Of a DNA stretch of 64,000 nt, positions 25,901 through 36,838 are shown piece after piece. A model generated the notes under the pieces. That model made no database searches and had not been told where the DNA came from. It saw only the letters and a list, made by a program, of their open reading frames with translations. How positions within the stretch are numbered: position 1 is the first letter of the stretch; every line of letters begins with the position of its first letter. Source of the DNA: Alitta virens (lineage: Eukaryota; Annelida; Polychaeta; Phyllodocida; Nereididae); contig OW028579.1 in the NCBI GenBank assembly GCA_932294295.1, positions 8,740,370 to 8,804,369 on the forward strand, given 5' to 3'. The position numbers and the translations under genes were made by a program.

Positions 25901-26694
25901 TGACAGCTTAATGTTGTTGACAGCTTAATGTTGTTGACAGCTTAATGTTGTTGGCTTAATGTTGTTGGCTTAATGTTGACAGCTTAATGTTGACAGCTTA
26001 ATGTTGACAGCTTAATGTTGACAGCTTAATGTTGACAGCTTAATGTTGACAGCTTAGTGTTGACAGCTTAATGTTGACAGCTTAATGTTATTGACAGCTT
26101 AATGTTGTTGACAGCTTAATGTTGTTGACAGCTTAATGTTGACAGCTTAATGTTGACAGCTTAATGTTGCCAGCTTAATGTTGACAGCTTAATGTTGACA
26201 GCTTAATGTTGCCGACAGCTTAATGTTGTTGACAGCTTAATGTTGTTGACAGCTTAAAGTTGACAGCTTAATGTTGACAGCTTAATGTTGACAGCTTAAT
26301 GTTGACAGCTTAATGTTGACAGCTTAATGTTATTGACAGCTTAATGTTGTTGACAGCTTAATGTTGACAGCTTAATGTTGACAGCTTAATGTTGACAGCT
26401 TAATGTTGACAGCTTAATGTTGACAGCTTAATGTTATTGACAGCTTAATGTTGTTGACAGCTTAATGTTGACAGCTTAATGTTGACAGCCTAATGTTGAC
26501 AGCTTAATGTTGACAGCTTAATGTTGACTGCTTAATGTTGTTGCCAGCTTAATGTTGACAGCTTAATGTTGACAGCTTAATGTTGACGATTTAATGTTGA
26601 TGGCTCAATGTTGACAGCTTAATGTTGTTGACAGTTTAATGTTGTTGAGAGCTTAATGTTGACAGCTTAATGATGTTGACAGCTTAATGTTGAT
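22989..26694 (+). repeat. Copy 2 of the 3.7 kb tandem duplication
   Basis: This is the second, near-identical copy. It carries on past 26694 into GACGGC and TTGTTGAC units, the order also seen at 17.66 kb, so copy 2 holds the original right flank and copy 1 ends at the new junction. Both copies end with a GTTGAGAGC unit and an AATGATGTTGAC unit (about 22967 and 26671). It overlaps the left end of the 13.75 kb duplication that starts at 24461. Confidence 0.9.
25091..26255 (+). repeat. B block copy 3, 1165 bp
   Basis: This is the 3706 bp partner of B block copy 2, with the same length and the same TTAGTG and TTGCCGAC variants. It also lies inside the 13.75 kb segment, making it the direct parent or sister of the copy at 43337. 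Confidence 0.9.
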
Positions 26695-28819
26695 AGCTTA
26701 ATGTTGACGGCTTAATGTTGACAGCTTAATGTTGTTGACAGCTTAATGTTGTTGACAGCTTAATGTTGTTGGCTTAATGTTGACAGCTTAATGTTGCCAG
26801 CTTAATGTTGACAGCTTAATGTTATTGACAGCTTAATGTTGTTGACAGCTTAATGTTGTTGACAGCTTAATGTTGACAGCTTAATGTTGACAGCTTAATG
26901 TTGCCAGCTTAATGTTGACAGCTTAATGTTGACAGCTTAATGTTGTCGACAGCTTAATGTTGTTGACAGCTTAATGTTGTTGACAGCTTAAAGTTGACAG
27001 CTTAATGTTGACAGCTTAATGTTGACAGCTTAATGTTGACGATTTAATGTTGACGGCTCAATGTTGATAGCTTAATGTTGTTGACAGCTTAATGTTGTTG
27101 ACAGCTTAATGTTGACAGCTTAATGTTGACAGCTTAATGTTGTTGACAGCTTAATGTTGATAGCTTAATGTTGATAGCTTAATGTTGACAGCCTAATGTT
27201 GACAACTTAATGTTGACAGTTTAATGTTGACAGCTTAATGTTGACAGCTTAATGTTGACGATTTAATGTTGACGGCTCAATGTTGACAGCTTAATGTTGT
27301 TGACAGCTTAATGTTGACAGCTTAATGTTGTTGACAGCTTAATGTTGATAGCTTAATGTCGACAGCTTAATGTTGACAGTTTAATGTTGACAGTTTAATG
27401 TTGACAGCTTAATGTTGACAGCTTAATGTTGACAGCTTGATGATGACAGCTTGATGTTGACAACTTAATGTTGATAGCTTAATGTCGACAGCTTAATGTC
27501 GACAGCTTAATGTCGCCAGCTTAATGTTGCAAGCTTAATGTTGACAGCTTAATTTTGATGGCTTAATGTTGACAGCTTAATGTTGACAGCTTAATGTTGA
27601 CAGCTTAATGTTGACAGCTTAATGTTGATAGCTTAATGTTGACAGCTTAATGTTGACGATTTAATGTTGACGGCTCAATTTTGACAGCTGAATATTGTTG
27701 ACAGCTTAATGTTGTTCACAGCTTAGCGTTGACAGCTTAATATTGTTGACAGCTTAATGTTGTTGACAGCTTAATGTTGACAGCTTAATGTTGATGGCTT
27801 AATGTTGACAGCTTAATGTTGACAGCTTAATGTTGACAGCTTAATGTTGACAGCTTAATGTTGACAGCTTAATGTTGACGATTTAATGTTGACGGCTCAA
27901 TTTTGACAGCTGAATATTGTTGACAGCTTAATGTTGTTGACAGCTTAATGTTGACAGCTTAATATTGTTGACAGCTTAATGTTGTTGACAGCTTAATGTT
28001 GTTGACAGCTTAATGTTGACAGCTTAATGTTGACAGCTTAATGTTGACAGCTTAATGTTGACGGCTTAATGTTGACAGCTTAATGTTGATAGCTTAATGT
28101 TGATAGCTTAATGTTGACAGCTTAATGTTGACAGCTTAATGTTGACAGTTTAATGTTGACAGCTTAATGTTGACAGCTTAATGTCGGCAGCTTAATGTTG
28201 CCAGCTTAATGTTGACAGCTTAATGTTGATAGCTTAATGTTGACAGCTTAATGTTGACAGCCTAATGTTGACAGCTTAATGTGGACAGCTTAATGTTGAT
28301 AGCTTAATGTTGTTGCCAGCTTAATGTTGACAGCTTAATGTTGACAGCTTAATGTTGTTGATAGCTTAATGTTGATAACTTAATGTTGTCAGCTTAATGT
28401 TGACAGCTTAATGTTGACAGCTTAATGTTGACGATTTAATGTTGACGGCTCAATGTTGACATCTGAATATTGTTGACAATTTAATGTTGACCGCTTAATG
28501 TTGACAGCTTAATGTTGTTGACAGCTTAATGTTGTTGACAGCTTTATGTTGACAGCTTAATGTTGACAGCTTAATGTTGACAGCTTAATGTTGACAGCTT
28601 AATGTTGACAGCTTAATGTTGACAGCTTAATGTTGACAGTTTAATGTTGACAGCTTAATGTTGACAGCTTAATGTCGCCAGCTTAATGTTGCCAGCTTAA
28701 TGTTGACAGCTTAATGTTGATAGCTTAATGTTGACAGCTTAATGTTGACAGCCTAATGTTGACAGCTTAATGTTGACAGCTTAATGTTGACGGCTTAATG
28801 TTGTTGCCAGCTTAATGTT
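26695..28819 (+). repeat. HOR segment between the 3.7 kb and 1365 bp duplications
   Basis: It contains the AAAG landmark at 26990, a doubled CAATTTT/CTGAATATT segment with TTGTTCAC at 27715 and a TTAGCG unit right after it. Earlier relatives at 14640 and 18690 read TTAACG; only the counterpart in copy 2 of the large duplication (45940) shares TTAGCG. The GACATCTGAATATT and GACCGCTT units follow near 28457-28490. A GACAGCC before GACAACTT near 27190 is also shared only with copy 2 (45410). Confidence 0.85.
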
Positions 28820-30184
28820 GACAGCTTAATGTTGACAGCTTAATGTTGACAGCTTAATGTTGACGATTTAATGTTGATGGCTCAATGTTGACAGCTTAAT
28901 GTTGTTGACAGTTTAATGTTGTTGACAGCTTAATGTTGACAGCTTAATGTTGTTGACAGCTTAATGTTGATAGCTTAATGTTGACGGCTTAATGTTGACA
29001 GCTTAATGTTGTTGACAGCTTAATGTTGTTGACAGCTTAATGTTGTTGGCTTAATGTTGACAGCTTAATGTTGACAGCTTAATGTTGACAGCTTAATGTT
29101 GACAGCTTAATGTTGACAGCTTAATGTTGACAGCTTAATGTTATTAACAGCTTAATGTTGTTGACAGCTTAATGTTGTTGACAGCTTAATGTTGACAGCT
29201 TAATGTTGACAGCTTAATGTTGACAGCTTAATGTTGCCAGCTTAATGTTGACAGCTTAATGTTGACAGCTTAATGTTGTCGACAGCTTAATGTTGTTGAC
29301 AGCTTAATGTTGTTGACAGCTTAAAGTTGACAGCTTGATGTTGACAGCTTAATGTTGATAGCTTAATGTCGACAGCTTAATGTCGACAGCTTAATGTCGC
29401 CAGCTTAATGTTGCAAGCTTAATGTTGACAGCTTAATGTTGACAGCTTAATGTTGACAGCTTAATGTTGACGATTTAATGTTGACGGCTCAATTTTGACA
29501 GCTGAATATTGTTGACAGCTTAATGTTGTTGACAGCTTAATGTTGACAGCTTAATATTGTTGACAGCTTAATGTTGTTGACAGCTTAATGTTGACAGCTT
29601 AATGTTGACAGCTTAATGTTGACAGCTTAATGTTGACAGCTTAATGTTGACAGCTTAATGTTGACAGCTTAATGTTGACAGCTTAATGTTGTTGACAGCT
29701 TAATGTTGATAGCTTAATGTTGATAGCTTAATGTTGACAGCTTAATGTTGACAGCTTAATGTTGACAGTTTAATGTTGACAGCTTAATGTTGACAGCTCA
29801 ATGTCGCCAGCTTAATGTTGCCAGCTTAATGTTGACAGCTTAATGTTGATAGCTTAATGTTGACAGCTTAATGTTGACAGCCTAATGTTGACAGCTTAAT
29901 GTTGACAGCTTAATGTTGACTGCTTAATGTAGTTGCCAGCTTAATGTTGACAGCTTAATGTTGACAGCTTAATGTTGACGATTTAATGTTGATGGCTCAA
30001 TGTTGACAGCTTAATGTTGTTGACAGTTTAATGTTGTTGACAGCTTAATGTTGACAGCTTAATGTTGTTGACAGCTTAATGTTGATAGCTTAATGTTGAC
30101 GGCTTAATGTTGACAGCTTAATGTTGACAGCTTAATGTTGACGATTTAATGTTGACGGCTTAATGTTGACAGCCTAATGTTGTT
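28820..30184 (+). repeat. Copy 1 of a 1365 bp tandem duplication
   Basis: The GACGATTT anchor at 28862 matches that at 30227 and AAAG at 29323 matches 30688, both at 1365 bp. In both copies the AAAG landmark is followed at once by a CTTGATG unit, GATAGC and GTCGAC, meaning that about 0.7 kb of the normal HOR between AAAG and TTGATG had been deleted before the duplication. The junction is near 30180, where a GACAGCC unit meets TTGTTGAC. The same pair exists at 47052-48416 and 48417 onward. Confidence 0.88.
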
Positions 30185-30833
30185 GACAGCTTAATGTTGA
30201 CAGCTTAATGTTGACAGCTTAATGTTGACGATTTAATGTTGATGGCTCAATGTTGACAGCTTAATGTTGTTGACAGTTTAATGTTGTTGACAGCTTAATG
30301 TTGACAGCTTAATGTTGTTGACAGCTTAATGTTGATAGCTTAATGTTGACGGCTTAATGTTGACAGCTTAATGTTGTTGACAGCTTAATGTTGTTGACAG
30401 CTTAATGTTGTTGGCTTAATGTTGACAGCTTAATGTTGACAGCTTAATGTTGACAGCTTAATGTTGACAGCTTAATGTTGACAGCTTAATGTTGACAGCT
30501 TAATGTTATTGACAGCTTAATGTTGTTGACAGCTTAATGTTGTTGACAGCTTAATGTTGACAGCTTAATGTTGACAGCTTAATGTTGACAGCTTAATGTT
30601 GCCAGCTTAATGTTGACAGCTTAATGTTGACAGCTTAATGTTGTCGACAGCTTAATGTTGTTGACAGCTTAATGTTGTTGACAGCTTAAAGTTGACAGCT
30701 TGATGTTGACAGCTTAATGTTGATAGCTTAATGTCGACAGCTTAATGTCGACAGCTTAATGTCGCCAGCTTAATGTTGCAAGCTTAATGTTGACAGCTTA
30801 ATGTTGACAGCTTAATGTTGACAGCTTAATGTT

Positions 30834-31240
30834 GACGATTTAATGTTGACGGCTCAATTTTGACAGCTGAATATTGTTGACAGCTTAATGTTGTTGACAG
30901 CTTAATGTTGACAGCTTAATATTGTTGACAGCTTAATGTTGTTGACAGCTTAATGTTGACAGCTTAATGTTGACAGCTTAATGTTGACAGCTTAATGTTG
31001 ACAGCTTAATGTTGACAGCTTAATGTTGACAGCTTAATGTTGTTGACAGCTTAATGTTGATAGCTTAATGTTGATAGCTTAATGTTGACAGCTTAATGTT
31101 GACAGCTTAATGTTGACAGTTTAATGTTGACAGCTTAATGTTGACAGCTTAATGTCGCCAGCTTAATGTTGCCAGCTTAATGTTGACAGCTTAATGTTGA
31201 TAGCTTAATGTTGACAGCTTAATGTTGACAGCTTAATGTT
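30834..31240 (+). repeat. 407 bp inner duplication, unit A
   Basis: It starts at the GACGATTT/GACGGCTCAATTTT anchor and runs through CTGAATATT, the AATATT unit, a run of six plain monomers, GATAGC, GACAGTTT and the GTCGCC/GTTGCC pair. The next copy starts at 31241 with GACGATTT/GACAGCTC. Confidence 0.88.
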
Positions 31241-31661
31241 GACGATTTAATGTTGACAGCTCAATTTTGACAGCTGAATATTGTTGACAGCTTAATGTTG
31301 TTGACAGCTTAATGTTGACAGCTTAATATTGTTGACAGCTTAATGTTGTTGACAGCTTAATGTTGACAGCTTAATGTTGACAGCTTAATGTTGACAGCTT
31401 AATGTTGACAGCTTAATGTTGACAGCTTAATGTTGACAGCTTAATGTTGACAGCTTAATGTTGTTGACAGCTTAATGTTGATAGCTTAATGTTGATAGCT
31501 TAATGTTGACAGCTTAATGTTGACAGCTTAATGTTGACAGTTTAATGTTGACAGCTTAATGTTGACAGCTTAATGTCGCCAGCTTAATGTTGCCAGCTTA
31601 ATGTTGACAGCTTAATGTTGATAGCTTAATGTTGACAGCTTAATGTTGACAGCCTAATGTT
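31241..31661 (+). repeat. 421 bp inner duplication, unit B
   Basis: This repeats unit A with GACAGCTC in place of GACGGCTC (a CpG to CpA change) and with seven instead of six plain monomers in the central run, which explains 421 against 407 bp. Confidence 0.88.
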
Positions 31662-32307
31662 GACAGCTTAATGTTGACAGCTTAATGTTGACTGCTTAAT
31701 GTAGTTGCCAGCTTAATGTTGACAGCTTAATGTTGACAGCTTAATGTTGACGATTTAATGTTGATGGCTCAATGTTGACAGCTTAATGTTGTTGACAGTT
31801 TAATGTTGTTGACAGCTTAATGTTGACAGCTTAATGTTGTTGACAGCTTAATGTTGATAGCTTAATGTTGACGGCTTAATGTTGACAGCTTAATGTTGAC
31901 AGCTTAATGTTGACGATTTAATGTTGACGGCTTAATGTTGACAGCTTAATGTTGTTGACAGCTTAATGTTGTTGACAGCTTAATGTTGTTGGCTTAATGT
32001 TGTTGGCTTAATGTTGTTGGCTTAATGTTGACAGCTTAATGTTGACAGCTTAATGTTGACAGCTTAATGTTGACAGCTTAATGTTGACAGCTTAATGTTA
32101 TTGACAGCTTAATGTTGTTGACAGCTTAATGTTGACAGCTTAATGTTGACAGCTTAATGTTGACAGCTTAATGTTGACGATTTAATGTTGATGGCTCAAT
32201 GTTGACAGCTTAATGTTGTTGACAGTTTAATGTTGTTGACAGCTTAATGTTGACAGCTTAATGTTGACAGCTTAATGTTGACGATTTAATGTTGACGGCT
32301 CAATGTT

Positions 32308-33472
32308 GATAGATTAATGTTGTTGACACCTTAATGTTGTTGACAGCTTAATGTTGACAGCTTAATGTTGTTGACAGCTTAATGTTGATAGCTTAATGTT
32401 GATAGCTTAATGTTGACAGCTTAATGTTGACAACTTAATGTTGACAGTTTAATGTTGACAGCTTAATGTTGACAGCTTAATGTTGACGATTTAATGTTGA
32501 CGGCTCAATGTTGACAGCTTAATGTTGTTGACAGCTTAATGTTGACAGCTTAATGTTGTTGACAGCTTAATGTTGATAGCTAAATGTCGACAGCTTAATG
32601 TTGACAGTTTAATGTTGACAGTTTAATGTTGACAGCTTAATGTTGACTGCTTAATGTTGACAGCTTGATGATGACAGCTTGATGTTGACAGCTTAATGTT
32701 GATAGCTTAATGTCGACAGTTTAATGTTGACAGTTTAATGTTGACAGCTTAATGTTGACAGCTTAATGTTGACAGCTTAATGTTGATAGCTTAATGTTGA
32801 CAGCTTAATGTAGACAGCCTAATGTTGACAGCTTAATGTTGACAGCTTAATGTTGACTACTTAATGTTGTTGCCAGCTTAATGTTGACAGCTTAATGTTG
32901 ACAGCTTAATGTTGACAGCTTAATGTTGACGATTTAATGTTGATGGCTCAATGTTGACAGCTTAATGTTGTTGACAGTTTAATGTTGTTGACAGCTTAAT
33001 GTTGACAGCTTAATGTTGTTGACAGCTTAATGTTGACAGCTTAATGTTGACGGCTTAATGTTGACAGCTTAATGTTGACAGCTTAATGTTGACGATTTAA
33101 TGTTGACGGCTTAATGTTGACAGCTTAATGTTGTTGACAGCTTAATGTTGTTGACAGCTTAATGTTGTTGGCTTAATGTTGTTGGCTTAATGTTGACAGC
33201 TTAATGTTGACAGCTTAATGTTGACAGCTTAATGTTGACAGCTTAATGTTGACAGCTTAATGTTGACAGCTTAGTGTTGACAGCTTAATGTTGACAGCTT
33301 AATGTTATTGACAGCTTAATGTTGTTGACAGCTTAATGTTGTTGACAGCTTAATGTTGACAGCTTAATGTTGACAGCTTAATGTTGCCAGCTTAATGTTG
33401 ACAGCTTAATGTTGACAGCTTAATGTTGTCGACAGCTTAATGTTGTTGACAGCTTAATGTTGTTGACAGCTT
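32308..33472 (+). repeat. B block copy 4, 1165 bp
   Basis: Consensus length. A GACACC unit at 32325 is shared only with the copy at 50540, as expected from the 13.75 kb duplication. It carries one TTGTCGAC 17-mer where its partner has two. Confidence 0.9.
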
Positions 33473-34988
33473 AAAGTTGACAGCTTAATGTTGACAGCCT
33501 AATGTTGACAGCTTAATGTTGACAGCTTAATGTTGACAGCTTAATGTTATTGACAGCTTAATGTTGTTGACAGCTTAATGTTGACAGCTTAATGTTGACA
33601 GCTTAATGTTGACAGCTTAATGTTGACAGCTTAATGTTATTGACAGCTTAATGTTGTTGACAGCTTAATGTTGACAGCTTAATGTTGACAGCCTAATGTT
33701 GACAGCTTAATGTTGACAGCTTAATGTTGACTGCTTAATGTTGTTGACAGCTTAATGTTGACAGCTTAATGTTGACAGCTTAATGTTGACGGCTTAATGT
33801 TGACGATTTAATGTTGATGGCTCAATGTTGACAGCTTAATGTTGTTGACAGTTTAATGTTGTTGAGAGCTTAATGTTGACAGCTTAATGTTGTTGACAGC
33901 TTAATGTTGATAGCTTAATGTTGACGGCTTAATGTTGACAGCTTAATGTTGTTGACAGCTTAATGTTGTTGACAGCTTAATGTTGTTGGCTTAATGTTGA
34001 CAGCTTAATGTTGCCAGCTTAATGTTGACAGCTTAATGTTATTGACAGCTTAATGTTGTTGACAGCTTAATGTTGTTGACAGCTTAATGTTGTTGACAGC
34101 TTAATGTTGACAGCTTAATGTTGACAGCTTAATGTTGCCAGCTTAATGTTGACAGCTTAATGTTGACAGCTTAATGTTGTCGACAGCTTAATGTTGTTGA
34201 CAGCTTAATGTTGTTGACAGCTTAAAGTTGACAGCTTAATGTTGACAGCTTAATGTTGACAGCTTAATGTTGACGATTTAATGTTGACGGCTCAATGTTG
34301 ATAGCTTAATGTTGTTGACAGCTTAATGTTGTTGACAGCTTAATGTTGACAGCTTAATGTTGTTGACAGCTTAATGTTGATAGCTTAATGTTGATAGCTT
34401 AATGTTGACAGCTTAATGTTGACAACTTAATGTTGACAGTTTAATGTTGACAGCTTAATGTTGACAGCTTAATGTTGATGATTTAATGTTGACGGCTCAA
34501 TGTTGACAGCTTAATGTTGTTGACAGCTTAATGTTGACAGCTTAATGTTGTTGACAGCTTAATGTTGATAGCTTAATGACGACAGCTTAATGTTGACAGT
34601 TTAATGTTGACAGTTTAATGTTGACAGCTTAATGTTGACAGCTTAATGTTGACAGCTTGATGATGACAGCTTGATGTTGACAGCTTAATGTTGATAGCTT
34701 AATGTCGACAGCTTAATGTCGACAGCTTAATGTCGCCAGCTTAATGTTGCAAGCTTAATGTTGACAGCTTAATTTTGATGGCTTAATGTTGACAGCTTAA
34801 TGTTGACAGCTTAATGTTGATAGCTTAATGTTGACAGCTTAATGTTGACGATTTAATGTTGACGGCTCAATTTTGACAGCTGAATATTGTTGACAGCTTA
34901 ATGTTGTTCACAGCTTAACGTTGACAGCTTAATATTGTTGACAGCTTAATGTTGTTGACAGCTTAATGTTGACAGCTTAATGTTGATG
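33473..34988 (+). repeat. HOR segment before the 1850 bp duplication
   Basis: Two AAAG landmarks lie 751 bp apart (33473 and 34224). The segment holds TTATTGAC twice (near 33548 and 33640), GTTGAGAGC near 33862, a GATGATTT unit at 34477 (CpG to TpG relative to GACGATTT), the ATGACGAC unit at 34568 and TTGTTCAC at 34907. It ends with a GATGGCTT unit at 34985, just left of the 1850 bp duplication. Confidence 0.84.
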
Positions 34989-36838
34989 GCTTAATGTTGA
35001 CAGCTTAATGTTGACAGCTTAATGTTGACAGCTTAATGTTGACAGCTTAATGTTGACAGCTTAATGTTGACGATTTAATGTTGACGGCTCAATTTTGACA
35101 GCTGAATATTGTTGACAGCTTAATGTTGTTGACAGCTTAATGTTGACAGCTTAATATTGTTGACAGCTTAATGTTGTTGACAGCTTAATGTTGTTGACAG
35201 CTTAATGTTGACAGCTTAATGTTGACAGCTTAATGTTGACAGCTTAATGTTGACGGCTTAATGTTGACAGCTTAATGTTGATAGCTTAATGTTGATAGCT
35301 TAATGTTGACAGCTTAATGTTGACAGCTTAATGTTGACAGCTTAATGTCGGCAGCTTAATGTTGCCAGCTTAATGTTGACAGCTTAATGTTGATAGCTTA
35401 ATGTTGACAGCTTAATGTTGACAGCCTAATGTTGACAGCTTAATGTGGACAGCTTAATGTTGATAGCTTAATGTTGTTGCCAGCTTAATGTTGACAGCTT
35501 AATGTTGACAGCTTAATGTTGTTGATAGCTTAATGTTGATAACTTAATGTTGTCAGCTTAATGTTGACAGCTTAATGTTGACAGCTTAATGTTGACGATT
35601 TAATGTTGACGGCTCAATGTTGACATCTGAATATTGTTGACAATTTAATGTTGACCGCTTAATGTTGACAGCTTAATGTTGTTGACAGCTTAATGTTGTT
35701 GACAGCTTTATGTTGACAGCTTAATGTTGACAGCTTAATGTTGACAGCTTAATGTTGACAGCTTAATGTTGACAGCTTAATGTTGACAGCTTAATGTTGA
35801 CAGTTTAATGTTGACAGCTTAATGTTGACAGCTTTATGTCGCCAGCTTAATGTTGCCAGCTTAATGTTGACAGCTTAATGTTGATAGCTTAATGTTGACA
35901 GCTTAATGTTGACAGCCTAATGTTGACAGCTTAATGTTGACAGCTTAATGTTGACGGCTTAATGTTGTTGCCAGCTTAATGTTGACAGCTTAATGTTGAC
36001 AGCTTAATGTTGACAGCTTAATGTTGACGATTTAATGTTGATGGCTCAATGTTGACAGCTTAATGTTGTTGACAGTTTAATGTTGTTGACAGCTTAATGT
36101 TGACAGCTTAATGTTGTTGACAGCTTAATGTTGATAGCTTAATGTTGACTGCTTAATGTTGACAGCTTAATGTTGTTGACAGCTTAATGTTGTTGACAGC
36201 TTAATGTTGTTGGCTTAATGTTGACAGCTTAATGTTGACAGCTTAATGTTGACAGCTTAATGTTGACAGCTTAATGTTGACAGCTTAATGTTGACAGCTT
36301 AATGTTATTGACAGCTTAATGTTGTTGACAGCTTAATGTTGTTGACAGCTTAATGTTGACAGCTTAATGTTGACAGCTTAATGTTGACAGCTTAATGTTG
36401 CCAGCTTAATGTTGACAGCTTAATGTTGACAGCTTAATGTTGTCGACAGCTTAATGTTGTTGACAGCTTAATGTTGTTGACAGCTTAAAGTTGACAGCTT
36501 AATGTTGACAGCTTAATGTTGACAGCTTAATGTTGACGATTTAATGTTGACGGCTCAATGTTGATAGCTTAATGTTGTTGACAGCTTAATGTTGACGGCT
36601 TAATGTTGACAGCTTAATGTTGATAGCTTAATGTTGATAGCTTAATGTTGACAGCTTAATGTTGACAGCTTAATGTTGACAGCTTAATGTCGGCAGCTTA
36701 ATGTTGCCAGCTTAATGTTGACAGCTTAATGTTGATAGCTTAATGTTGACAGCTTAATGTTGACAGCCTAATGTTGACAGCTTAATGTGGACAGCTTAAT
36801 GTTGATAGCTTAATGTTGTTGCCAGCTTAATGTTGACA
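34989..36838 (+). repeat. Copy 1 of an 1850 bp tandem duplication
   Basis: From 34989 to about 36862 every base I compared equals the base 1850 positions later. The shared stretch includes CAATTTT/CTGAATATT, GTCGGC, GTGGAC, GATAACTT, GACATCTGAATATT, a GCTTTATGTCGCC unit, GACTGC, TTATTGAC, TTGTCGAC and AAAG (36487 and 38337). To the left the two differ at 34987-34988 (GATGGC against GACAGC). The same sequence is present only once in copy 2 of the 13.75 kb duplication, near 53.24-55.09 kb. Confidence 0.94.

Larger units (their letters stand above)
30185..31956 (+). repeat. Copy 2 of the 1365 bp duplication, enlarged by 407 bp
   Basis: The copy matches 28820-30184 but contains an additional internal duplication starting at 31241, so the GACGATTT/GACGGCTT anchor that lies at 30140 in copy 1 is found at 31912, which is 1365 plus 407 bp away. 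Confidence 0.87.
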
